From: an uncultured Clostridia bacterium | Lineage (GTDB): Bacteria; Bacillota; Clostridia; Saccharofermentanales; Saccharofermentanaceae | DNA length: 14,463 nucleotides | Direction of reading: 5' to 3' | Assembly (NCBI GenBank): GCA_946545505.1 | Contig: CAMNNN010000012.1 | Location: forward strand, 1 to 14,463 | Shown here: positions 7,298-14,382 of the stretch, in pieces | Layout: each line of letters begins with the position of its first letter | Position numbering within the stretch: the stretch's first letter is position 1 | Notes under the pieces: model-generated | The model's input: the letters and a program-made list of their open reading frames with translations, nothing else | What the model was told of the DNA's origin: nothing | Database searches by the model: none | Position numbers and translations under genes: made by a program

Positions 7298-8989
7298 ATG
7301 GCTTTGGATGTAATCAAGAATTATAAATCTTTGATAGTGGACTATTCGTTCATAAGAAAGTTCGGCGGAACCCGTGTCTTCACCGAATTCCTTGATATTG
7401 TTACATCTGAACGCCTCGATGTGTATGTAAGCAAGACATTTAAGCTCATGCATTACTGTGTAATTCACCAGGCAGACGACAAGACCGCTTCAGCTGCATC
7501 GGCTATGCGTGATTTCTGTTCCATGCTGCTCCCGGATAAGCTGCTTCATTCCGTTCAGGTTTCCGAAACTACGGAATTCCTTGCCAAGATGTCACTCGTT
7601 CAGGACGGGTGTCTCGTTATGTCTTCTAAAGGTATCCTCATGAGCAGGATCCGTGAGAAGAAGCCTGTATTCCTCGGTGATATCTGTGTTTTTGACGATA
7701 ACGGGGAGATTACTGTATATCACGGTATAGAGGACCTTCTGTCAAAGACGGAAGAAGAGCCTATAAGCCCGATCGCGATGTCCAATAAGTATCTCGATGT
7801 TCCTGTTTATTGTAATGTCGGGGATACCGTTACTACTGACAGCGGAGCGAAGATTATGCTCGATAAGCGTTTGAGCGCCGGTGCTGAGGGTATGGTATTT
7901 ACTACTGATGATCCCAAGGTCGTAGCCAAGATCTATCACAAGGGAATCATCACGCCTCTGCGTTGGAAGAAGCTTCAGACTCAGGTAAAGATGGGCATCA
8001 ATTCTATCGGTCTTTGCTGGCCGAAGGATCTGCTGTACTACAGAAATATTCCTGTCGGTTATACCATGATCGTAGGAAGAGGTAAGACCTTAAGTAATGT
8101 GTTCGACGGCCCTGATGCGCTTCTGAATGCAATTCCCGAGTGCACGAGACTCGATATTGTTACAACTTTGTGTGACCTTCTCGAGAAGTACATCTATCTT
8201 CATATGTTCGGAATCATAGCCGGTGATATTCAGCTTAAGAATGCACTTATTTATTCTCCGAATTCACTGTATCTTATCGATATGGACTCTGTTCAGGTCG
8301 GCAATCTTCCTTGTCCCGTTGGCACGGAAGAGTTTACCGATCCCAGATTGTGGGGCAAGAATTTCGCTGGCTTTTTAAGAAAACTCGAGGATGAGGATTA
8401 TTCCATCGCCATGCTCGTTTTCTCAATCCTGTTCTGCGGACTTCATCCGTTCGCTACCAGAAACGGTGCGGAGACATTAAGAGAAGAGATTATCGAGAAG
8501 AATTTCCCGTATTCTTTATCCGGTGTTTCTGACGAGCATATTCCTAAGGGCGGTTATGATCACATCTGGGAGTATCTGCCTGAGAATCTTAGGATGATGC
8601 TCTATAAGACCTTCAGGGGCGGTGAGTCCTATGAGGCCATCGAATGGTATGAAGCGGTCTCCGCTTATAAGGAAGCACTCTCCGCACATATATATGAGGA
8701 TGAAGAAGCATATAAGGCTTTCCCGAAGATGGATTACAAAGCTACGGATCCTCATCCTATCGCGAAGTCGAGATTTGCTCCCGGGGCATCAGATAATTCA
8801 GATGGATCAACTTCGCCCTTTAAGCCTGCAGCTGAGCAGAAAGCGTCGACTCCCACATTCGCACCTGCACAGCCTTCTAACAAGTACTATATCGATACTA
8901 CTATAGACACAAGCAGCAAGAAGACTGAACAGAAGCCTGATTCCAAGAACGACGGCGGTCTGCTCGGATTATTCAAGAACAGGAGATAA
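7298..8989 (+). CDS. TerY-associated-type protein kinase with an N-terminal PIN-like domain and disordered tail
   Basis: The 563-residue protein has a Ser/Thr kinase-like domain at about 188-460 of the kind found with TerY vWA proteins and PP2C phosphatases (YegI-like). Visible are the glycine loop GAEG (195-198), Lys211, the RWKKLQ and CWPKDLLYY segments, the catalytic GDIQLKN (Asp310, Asn315) and the metal-binding DMDS (Asp328, Asp330). All key residues are present, so it should be active. Residues 1-145 form a separate domain with alternating strands and helices: LIVDYSF (12-18) at the start and LVMSSKGILMSRI (106-118) later, reminiscent of PIN-like nuclease folds; most expected acidic residues after Asp15 are absent. 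From about 485 the tail is Pro/Ser/Thr-rich and probably disordered, ending GLLGLFKNRR. It is the first gene of a four-gene operon; the vWA gene starts five bases after its stop. The start has no ribosome binding site; later Met codons would remove the LIVDYSF strand. Confidence 0.85.
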   Translation: MALDVIKNYKSLIVDYSFIRKFGGTRVFTEFLDIVTSERLDVYVSKTFKLMHYCVIHQADDKTASAASAMRDFCSMLLPDKLLHSVQVSETTEFLAKMSLVQDGCLVMSSKGILMSRIREKKPVFLGDICVFDDNGEITVYHGIEDLLSKTEEEPISPIAMSNKYLDVPVYCNVGDTVTTDSGAKIMLDKRLSAGAEGMVFTTDDPKVVAKIYHKGIITPLRWKKLQTQVKMGINSIGLCWPKDLLYYRNIPVGYTMIVGRGKTLSNVFDGPDALLNAIPECTRLDIVTTLCDLLEKYIYLHMFGIIAGDIQLKNALIYSPNSLYLIDMDSVQVGNLPCPVGTEEFTDPRLWGKNFAGFLRKLEDEDYSIAMLVFSILFCGLHPFATRNGAETLREEIIEKNFPYSLSGVSDEHIPKGGYDHIWEYLPENLRMMLYKTFRGGESYEAIEWYEAVSAYKEALSAHIYEDEEAYKAFPKMDYKATDPHPIAKSRFAPGASDNSDGSTSPFKPAAEQKASTPTFAPAQPSNKYYIDTTIDTSSKKTEQKPDSKNDGGLLGLFKNRR

Positions 8990-8993
8990 GAAC

Positions 8994-9719
8994 ATGGCTG
9001 AGAACAACATCAATGCATCGGATTTCGGCAGCAGCACTAAGAGAAGACTTCCTATCTGTTTCTGTCTCGATACGTCCGGCTCCATGATGGGTAATCCTAT
9101 CAAGCAGCTTAATCAGGGCTTAAACAACTTCATCGCTTCTATCAAGGCGAATGATGACACCAGATCAGCTACTGATATTGCGATCATTACATTCGGTTCT
9201 TCCGTTGATATCGTAATGCCTTTCGGTAAGATCGGTAACGACGGTCTTCCTGAGATCAATGCTTCCACAACAATGACACCTATCGGTGAGGGAATCCTCA
9301 CGGCTCTTGAGCTTCTCAATGCACGTAAGGAAGGCTATAAGGAGCAGGGTATCAAGTATTATCAGCCCTGGCTCGTAGTTATCACTGACGGTGCTCCTCA
9401 GGGGCCTAATGCCATGGCGAACATGGAGCTTGCCATAAAGGCTTGTAATGAACTCGAGAAGGAAGACAAGCTCGTAATCTTCAATATCGGTGTTGGTAAC
9501 AGTGTTGACTTCGATATCCTTAAGAGAATTTCCATTAAGAGGGAAGAGCCCATCTCAGTTTCTTCAGGCGACTTCGGTAAGCTCTTCGAGTTCCTCGGAT
9601 CTTCGAGCTCTTCAGTCGTTTCTTCCGGCATGAGCGACGATGCTCTTTACAATATCTCAACTGAACCTGAAGGCGAGTCAGTTGATGTTGATGATTTCTT
9701 TAAGTTCATGGAAGAGTAA
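8994..9719 (+). CDS. TerY-like von Willebrand factor A domain protein
   Basis: A 241-residue cytoplasmic vWA protein. The metal-ion-dependent adhesion site is complete: DTSGS (26-30), Thr95 in TMTPIGEG and Asp132 in VITDGAPQGP. The rest matches TerY-type vWA proteins, which in tellurite-resistance-related and other stress systems are encoded beside a kinase and a PP2C phosphatase and are thought to act as adaptors (Anantharaman, Iyer and Aravind's description of Ter systems). After the vWA fold a Ser-rich linker (about 200-212) leads to an acidic tail ending VDDFFKFMEE. DDFFKFM (233-239) is similar to the very C-terminus of the coiled-coil protein encoded at 10842. AGGAG at 8981-8985 is a good ribosome binding site; the gene follows the kinase by four bases. 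Confidence 0.92.
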   Translation: MAENNINASDFGSSTKRRLPICFCLDTSGSMMGNPIKQLNQGLNNFIASIKANDDTRSATDIAIITFGSSVDIVMPFGKIGNDGLPEINASTTMTPIGEGILTALELLNARKEGYKEQGIKYYQPWLVVITDGAPQGPNAMANMELAIKACNELEKEDKLVIFNIGVGNSVDFDILKRISIKREEPISVSSGDFGKLFEFLGSSSSSVVSSGMSDDALYNISTEPEGESVDVDDFFKFMEE

Positions 9720-9722
9720 TTT

Positions 9723-10838
9723 ATGTCTGATATCACTGTATCTGCCGTAACTTTAATGGGTAAGAAGCACGAGGGACGCGGAGTTCCTTGTGAGGATTAT
9801 TCGCTTGCAGTACAAAGAGACGGGGTCTCTGTCGTAGTTGTTGCCGACGGTGCAGGCTCCAAGCAGTATACACATGCCAGATACGGTTCCAAGTCAGCAT
9901 GTGAGTCCGTGTCGGAGCTTCTTATAAACTATTTCGACGCGCTTTACTACGAGAACCGCGAGGCTGCCGTTAAGTCCATTGTAATCGCGGCAGTGCATGT
10001 AGGCTTCGCCGCCCTCATCGAAAAGCTCAAGCTCGATTCTCTCGAGAGACTGTCCTGCACTTTGCTTTTCTGTGCTGTTAAGGACAGAAGAGTTCTTGTC
10101 GGTCATATCGGTGACGGTCTTATAGCTTCCGTATCTCCTACGGGAGTGCACCCTCTTACGATGCCGCAGAACGACAGCGCGGGAAGAACATATTTCGTTA
10201 CTGCCCCTCACGCTGCGGATTACTTAAGACTTGTTAAGACGACGACTGATGATATCCACGGTATTGCACTGATGACTGACGGCGTTCAGGACAGTGTCTA
10301 TGACGAGAATTCCGGTCTGTGTAAGCCCGTTATCGCCCGTATGGTAGAGACCGCTGCCGGCGGAAGAGAGAAGTCCGAGAATGAGATCAAGGCCATTCTT
10401 AATCAGTATATCGTCGGTGCATCTAATGTAAGTGATGATTCATCATTCGGTATTCTTCTTATGAACGGTACCGAGGGTCCTGATGCATCCAAGCTCCCCA
10501 AGGCTGCCGATAAGTTTGGTAAGAGTTCGGACAGCTTCAAGGATCTTCAGAACGAGATGCTTCCTGCTGTTAAGAAGGCAAAGCAGATAATTACATCCTG
10601 CGGAATGAATCCAGCTCCTAAGGCTTCGCCCGCTGCCGATAATGAGCCTGATGTTAAGCCTCAGGCTAAGCCCGCAGTGGTTAAGAAGGATGAGAAGGAA
10701 GATGCGGCACCTGAGACTAAGATGAAGATCGATACCAATCCTGCAAAGAAGAGTTCTTGGTTATTAAGATGTGTTGCTTTGTTGGAATTGATTGCTATCA
10801 TAGTATTGTTGATCAAAATATTCATATTGGGAGAGTAA
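9723..10838 (+). CDS. PP2C-family Ser/Thr phosphatase with a C-terminal membrane anchor
   Basis: The 371-residue protein should dephosphorylate Ser/Thr residues, opposing the kinase encoded two genes upstream. The PP2C metal-binding motifs are all visible: ED (24-25), ADGAGS (41-46), GHIGDG (127-132), MTDGVQD (184-190) and SDDSS (237-241). The catalytic domain ends near 248. A Pro/Lys/Ala-rich linker follows (about 250-342), then a hydrophobic helix at about 346-368 (CVALLELIAIIVLLIKIFIL) with only a few residues after it. This is a tail-anchored layout that places the phosphatase on the inner face of the membrane. GGAAGAG (9710-9716) is the ribosome binding site and lies inside the vWA gene's last codons. 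The next gene starts three bases after the stop, supporting one operon. Confidence 0.92.
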   Translation: MSDITVSAVTLMGKKHEGRGVPCEDYSLAVQRDGVSVVVVADGAGSKQYTHARYGSKSACESVSELLINYFDALYYENREAAVKSIVIAAVHVGFAALIEKLKLDSLERLSCTLLFCAVKDRRVLVGHIGDGLIASVSPTGVHPLTMPQNDSAGRTYFVTAPHAADYLRLVKTTTDDIHGIALMTDGVQDSVYDENSGLCKPVIARMVETAAGGREKSENEIKAILNQYIVGASNVSDDSSFGILLMNGTEGPDASKLPKAADKFGKSSDSFKDLQNEMLPAVKKAKQIITSCGMNPAPKASPAADNEPDVKPQAKPAVVKKDEKEDAAPETKMKIDTNPAKKSSWLLRCVALLELIAIIVLLIKIFILGE

Positions 10839-10841
10839 ACA

Positions 10842-11582
10842 GTGGACAGAGAAGATAAGAAATATGAAGTTCTTCCCGGAGTTAAGACGCCTGATATCAA
10901 GACGATTCTTGATGCAGCCTCTGATTTTACTAATCCCGGAGTCGATAATGTTTCTATTAAGGGCGGAGATATAAGAAAGTCTCTTGCTCCTGATAGTCAC
11001 CCTGCTGCACCTACGGCTGCAGATATCGCTGAGCTCCAGAACCTCGGAGCTGAAGTATCCGAAGCTGAGAAGAGAGCTTCTGAAGAATCCAGAAAGAGAA
11101 TGGAAGAGATCAAGAAGCAGGTTAAGGCACCTGAGACAATTAAGGAACTCAAGAAGGTTGCCGCATCCAAGGAAGTCAGCGAAGAGAAGAGAGAACAGCT
11201 TAACAAGGAGCGTTCAGAGCTTGAAGCTAAGAAGGCTGAAGAGGAAGAGAAGAATAAGGCAAGAGAAGAGCGAAAGATTGCCCAGCATAAGATACTCGAA
11301 GAGATGGAGCAGAAGAAGGCTGCTGCTGAGCAGAAAGAACGCGAGAAGCGCGAAGAAGCTGAGGCTGCAAAGAAGGAGCAGGAAGAGCAGAAGAGAGTTA
11401 AGCTTGAAGAAGAACTCCGTAAGAAGAAGGAGTCTAATTCTGAGAACAATAAGAACGAAGAATATAAGGCCTGGGTTAAGGCTAAGAAGGAAGCTAAGGA
11501 AGCTCCTAAGGCTGAACCTAAGAAGCCGGATGATACATCCAGCGATTCTCAGACTCTCGACGACTTTTCCGAGTTTCTTTAA
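10842..11582 (+). CDS. Lysine/glutamate-rich coiled-coil protein of the kinase-phosphatase operon
   Basis: I do not recognise a family. The 246-residue protein has a short N-terminal region (1-60) with some hydrophobic positions (EVLPGVKTPDIKTIL), then a long run of Lys, Glu, Arg and Ala from about 62 to 225 predicted to form a single extended helix or coiled coil. Its charge pattern resembles other Glu/Lys rods, so similarity searches may hit unrelated proteins. It ends with a Ser/Asp linker and LDDFSEFL; residues 240-246 resemble the tail of the vWA protein in the same operon. There is no signal peptide or membrane helix. The start is GTG, preceded by GGAGAG at 10830-10835 with a six-base gap. 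It is the last gene before a hairpin at 11622 and is likely a scaffold, substrate or effector of the triad, by context only. Confidence 0.85.
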   Translation: MDREDKKYEVLPGVKTPDIKTILDAASDFTNPGVDNVSIKGGDIRKSLAPDSHPAAPTAADIAELQNLGAEVSEAEKRASEESRKRMEEIKKQVKAPETIKELKKVAASKEVSEEKREQLNKERSELEAKKAEEEEKNKAREERKIAQHKILEEMEQKKAAAEQKEREKREEAEAAKKEQEEQKRVKLEEELRKKKESNSENNKNEEYKAWVKAKKEAKEAPKAEPKKPDDTSSDSQTLDDFSEFL

Positions 11583-11621
11583 TACTGTTATCTGACGGAT
11601 ATATTTCAATTGTTTTACAAT

Positions 11622-11650
11622 GCGCGCGTTTATACGCGCGTTAAATCTTT
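11622..11650 (+). terminator. Probable Rho-independent terminator of the kinase operon
   Basis: CGCGCG at 11623-11628 pairs with CGCGCG at 11635-11640, extended by T11629-A11634 and a G-T pair outside, with a four-base loop. The downstream stretch TTAAATCTTT is T-rich but interrupted, so termination may be incomplete. It lies 40 bases after the coiled-coil gene stop and 30 bases before the next gene. Confidence 0.55.
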
Positions 11651-11667
11651 ATTCAAATAAATAAAGA

Positions 11668-11673
11668 TATAAT
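11668..11673 (+). promoter_or_regulatory. -10 box giving a leaderless mRNA for the NlpC/P60 gene
   Basis: A perfect TATAAT lies exactly six bases before the ATG at 11680, so the transcript should start at the start codon. There is no Shine-Dalgarno sequence. No convincing -35 is seen at the normal spacing (ATCTTT at 11645-11650 is weak). The inverted repeat ATTGT-TTT-ACAAT at 11609-11621 lies upstream. Confidence 0.45.
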
Positions 11674-11679
11674 AGTTGT

Positions 11680-12873
11680 ATGAATTACACGGTCCGTAAA
11701 GTCGCTGCTGTGGCAGCAGGCATAGCCCTGACCTTTAATGTTCTGAGTGTTGATGACATCGGAGCTGTTAATGATGTGTCTTTGCAGGCTCCTGAGATGG
11801 AGATCACGACAGCGGAACCTGTTGACTTTGTTCCTTCGGCTTATATCATATCGAATTCTCATTTATCTGCTGAAGCTGAACAGACTACGGATGATCTTGA
11901 AGACAGAACCTTTATCATCTCCATCGATGAGAATGGTCAGGATATCGTAGATCCCGGTGATTTCTCGCATGACGGTTCCCATTACTGGGTAAGTGTTGAT
12001 ATAGCCAATATGAGATCGGCCCCGGATGTTGAATCTGATATCGTTGGCCAGATTACTTATGCTACAGATGTAATCAGAATCTCTTACGGTTCTGAGTGGT
12101 CTTTGATCAGGACTTCAAACGGTACTGAGGGTTATGTTCTCTCATCACTTCTTTCTGAGGATGAGATAGCTCTTCCCACAGCAACTCCGACGCCCCGTCC
12201 GACCGCTACGCCTACTCCTGCTCCCACTGCAACACCCACGCCTGTTCCTCAGGCTCCTGCTTTCAGCGAGACTTCTTATGAAGCTACCGTATATGCATCC
12301 TGCGTTATCAATGCGAGGTCCGGCCCGGGTACAGATTATTCACTCGTAAGCGGATTCAATACAGGTGATGCCATTTCTGTAGTGGCAAGAACGGATAACG
12401 GCTGGTACAGAACCGCTAACGGCTACTATGTTAAGGCCGATCTGTGTCTTGACCAGGCTCCGGCGGCTCCTGTACCCGCATCATCAGGTTCTTCGTCTGC
12501 AGTAGATCCCTCAGGATTCTCAGACTTCGGTTCTTACTGTCTGCAGTTTGTAGGCACTCCTTATGTCTACAGCGGTTCTTCTCCTTCAGGATTTGACTGC
12601 TCGGGATTCGTCTCGTATATCTATGCAAACTATTATGGAATCAGCCTGCCTCATAATGCAGCTGAGATCTCTGCTCTCGGTTCAGCCGTATCTCCTGACA
12701 ATGTTCAGGTAGGTGATGTACTGGGTCATGACTACAACAACGACGGGTATATCGATCACGTCAGCCTGTATATCGGTAATGGCACATGCATCCATGCTTC
12801 CAACTCGCGTATGGGTGTTATCACATCAGCATGGCCGATGGGTTCAGTTGTTACTATCAGAAGGTTTGTCTAA
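11680..12873 (+). CDS. Secreted SH3b-SH3b-NlpC/P60 cell-wall peptidase
   Basis: The 397-residue protein is a likely peptidoglycan endopeptidase. The N-terminus (MNYTVRKVAAVAAGIALTF) is a signal peptide. Two bacterial SH3 domains follow, at about 102-158 (NMRSAPDVESDIVG) and 201-256 (NARSGPGTDYSLVSGF), separated by a Thr/Pro linker made of three 8-residue repeats. The NlpC/P60 (C40) domain spans about 283-397, with catalytic Cys307 in DCSGF, His360 in DHVSLYIGNG and His372 in IHASN as the third polar residue. A DYNNDGYID loop directly before His360 looks like a calcium-binding loop; similar Asp-rich loops occur before the His in amidase_6-like members of the superfamily. It is transcribed alone and has no ribosome binding site. 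Its last 30 bases overlap the 3' end of the convergent MATE gene. Confidence 0.93.
   Translation: MNYTVRKVAAVAAGIALTFNVLSVDDIGAVNDVSLQAPEMEITTAEPVDFVPSAYIISNSHLSAEAEQTTDDLEDRTFIISIDENGQDIVDPGDFSHDGSHYWVSVDIANMRSAPDVESDIVGQITYATDVIRISYGSEWSLIRTSNGTEGYVLSSLLSEDEIALPTATPTPRPTATPTPAPTATPTPVPQAPAFSETSYEATVYASCVINARSGPGTDYSLVSGFNTGDAISVVARTDNGWYRTANGYYVKADLCLDQAPAAPVPASSGSSSAVDPSGFSDFGSYCLQFVGTPYVYSGSSPSGFDCSGFVSYIYANYYGISLPHNAAEISALGSAVSPDNVQVGDVLGHDYNNDGYIDHVSLYIGNGTCIHASNSRMGVITSAWPMGSVVTIRRFV
12175..12246 (+). repeat. Three tandem 24-base units encoding a Pro-Thr linker
   Basis: Residues 166-189 of the NlpC/P60 protein are three copies of PTATPTP plus one variable residue (Arg, Ala, Val). The DNA copies have diverged at silent positions, so the amino-acid pattern, not recent slippage, is what has been kept. 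It is a typical extended wall-spanning linker and a likely site of length variation between strains. Confidence 0.85.
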
Positions 12874-14223
12874 TTTCCTGTAAACCGTAAAGTACATAGT
12901 AAGGAAGCTTGCAAGTCCGCCTACGACATTGGAGACGGGCTCTGCCATGAAGACTCCGTTTACTGCCGGGCTTACGAAGTGCGGCAGTATTATTGTGAGG
13001 GGAATTACAAGTATAACTTTACGGAACAGCGAAAAGAACACGGCGCGTCCGTTCTTCTCGAGGGACATGAAAGTGGACTGCCCCGAGAACTGGAAGGCCA
13101 TGAACACATATGCCAGGAAGTAGATGTGAAGCGCGGGAACTGCGGCATCGATGAGGCTTGTGTCTTTCGCGAAAAGCGTAATAAAGAATCTCGGGAACAG
13201 AATGATCATAAGCCAGGCTATAGCCGTATAAGCGAATGCGATAAGAAATGAGAATCTTATTCCGCTTCTTACTCTGTCATACTTTCCGGCTCCGTAGTTA
13301 AAACTCATAACAGGGGAGGCTCCGTTGGTTATAGCGTGTACGGCCACACTCATGATGTCTCTTACGGAAGATACTATTGTCATTACTCCGATATAGGAAT
13401 TGTCACTGTATATGCTTAATGTCTTATTACATACAGCCTGCGTGGCGCTGTTTGTTATCTGCATGATAAAACCCGTGAATCCTACGGAACAAATCTGAAC
13501 GACGACAGGCATCTCGAGCTTCATGTTTACATACTCTATTCTGTATTCCGGTTTATTGCCTGTCAGAAACTTAAGCACCCAGAACATCGATGCCGTCTGG
13601 GATATAACAGTCGCTATCGCAGCACCTTCTATATTCATGTGAAGGGCGAATATGAATAACGGATCTAATACGATATTGAGAAGTGCACCGGTCAGGGTGG
13701 TTACCATGGCAGTTACGGGGAAGCCCTGGGCACTAATGTAATAGTTAAGACCGTTGGCAATCATGGTGGCGGCGGTTCCGATAAGATAGATCTTAAGATA
13801 TGAAGATGCATAGGGGAAAGTAGCATCATCGGCTCCGAGTGAATAGAGGACCGGCTTCATGAATATATAAAGTATTACAGTAAGAGTCAGGCTTCCGATT
13901 ATAAGAAGACATAATGAATTGCCGAGCACTTTCCCGGCTTTTCGCTTGTTTCCTCCGCCAATGGCGATGGAGAAGACAGGAGCGCCGCCCTGACCGAACA
14001 GCATTGTAAAGGCGAGGATAGCAGAGACAATAGGGAAAGTAAGACCTAATCCTGTAAGGGCATCTGTACCTTCATCGGGTATATGACCGATATAGATTCT
14101 GTCTACGATGTTATAAAGAAGCTGGACGAGGGAAGAGAGCATGAGGGGAAGAGCCTGTCTTAAGATAAGCTTGGATACGCTTCCTTTACTAAAGTCAACA
14201 GATGTTCTTCCGGCTGAACTCAT
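12844..14223 (-). CDS. MATE-family multidrug/Na+ efflux transporter
   Basis: The 459-residue protein has the hydrophobic pattern of a twelve-helix MATE transporter, exporting cationic drugs or metabolites in exchange for Na+ or H+. It opens with VDFSKGSVSKLILRQALP and LSSLVQLLYNIVDRIYIGH, typical of MATE proteins, and has the paired-half arrangement, with GQGGAPVFSIAIGGG after helix 2 and GASPVMSFNYGAGKYDRV midway. It resembles the Firmicutes MepA/DinF-like group; substrate cannot be told. The ATG is supported by GAAGGAA on the minus strand (14231-14237). Upstream on the same strand lie two tRNA-Pro genes and a strong terminator ending only four bases before that site, so no room is left for a separate promoter. 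The 3' end overlaps the convergent NlpC/P60 gene by 30 bases. Confidence 0.93.
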   Translation of the reverse strand: MSSAGRTSVDFSKGSVSKLILRQALPLMLSSLVQLLYNIVDRIYIGHIPDEGTDALTGLGLTFPIVSAILAFTMLFGQGGAPVFSIAIGGGNKRKAGKVLGNSLCLLIIGSLTLTVILYIFMKPVLYSLGADDATFPYASSYLKIYLIGTAATMIANGLNYYISAQGFPVTAMVTTLTGALLNIVLDPLFIFALHMNIEGAAIATVISQTASMFWVLKFLTGNKPEYRIEYVNMKLEMPVVVQICSVGFTGFIMQITNSATQAVCNKTLSIYSDNSYIGVMTIVSSVRDIMSVAVHAITNGASPVMSFNYGAGKYDRVRSGIRFSFLIAFAYTAIAWLMIILFPRFFITLFAKDTSLIDAAVPALHIYFLAYVFMAFQFSGQSTFMSLEKNGRAVFFSLFRKVILVIPLTIILPHFVSPAVNGVFMAEPVSNVVGGLASFLTMYFTVYRKLDKPSDSNN

Positions 14224-14241
14224 ACGGTTATTCCTTCAAAT

Positions 14242-14273
14242 GTAAAAGCCTCGAGACTATTGTCTCGAGGCTT
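14242..14273 (-). terminator. Strong Rho-independent terminator after the tRNA-Pro pair
   Basis: Read on the minus strand, AAGCCTCGAGAC pairs perfectly with GTCTCGAGGCTT (12 base pairs, four-base loop), followed by TTTTACA. It begins five bases after the CCA end of the nearer tRNA, so it should end tRNA transcription. It also sits just before the MATE ribosome binding site. Confidence 0.85.
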
Positions 14274-14277
14274 CACC

Positions 14278-14354
14278 TGGTCGGAGTGACGGGACTTGAA
14301 CCCACGACCTCTTGCTCCCTAAGCAAGCACTCTAGCCACCTGAGCTACACCCCG
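14278..14354 (-). tRNA. tRNA-Pro (anticodon AGG)
   Basis: The minus strand folds as a cloverleaf: acceptor CGGGGTG with CACTCCG, D stem GCTC/GAGT, anticodon stem CTTGC/GCAAG with loop TTAGGGA (anticodon 14318-14320), T stem GTGGG/CCCGT with loop TTCAAGT, discriminator A and an encoded CCA. The C1-G72 pair and A73 fit bacterial tRNA-Pro. An A at position 34 would need conversion to inosine. It differs from the neighbouring tRNA-Pro by about five substitutions and one indel, so the two are a tandem duplication. Confidence 0.93.
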
Positions 14355-14382
14355 ATATATTTGGCGCGTAAAGGAAATCAAT

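Noticed and set aside
8994..10838. Tellurite-resistance locus.
   Set aside because: The TerY-like vWA gene is not accompanied by TerB, TerC, TerD or TerZ-type genes in the window, so tellurite resistance cannot be claimed.
10984..11595. Arg/Leu/Ser-rich plus-strand frame of 203 residues.
   Set aside because: It is a frame-shifted shadow of the Lys/Glu-rich coiled-coil gene; the AAG/GAG codon bias yields Arg-rich text in the next frame.
11214..11609. Minus-strand Leu/Ser-rich frame of 131 residues that looks like membrane helices.
   Set aside because: It is the complement of the purine-rich coiled-coil gene, which automatically gives Leu, Ser and Phe codons. It has no ribosome binding site.
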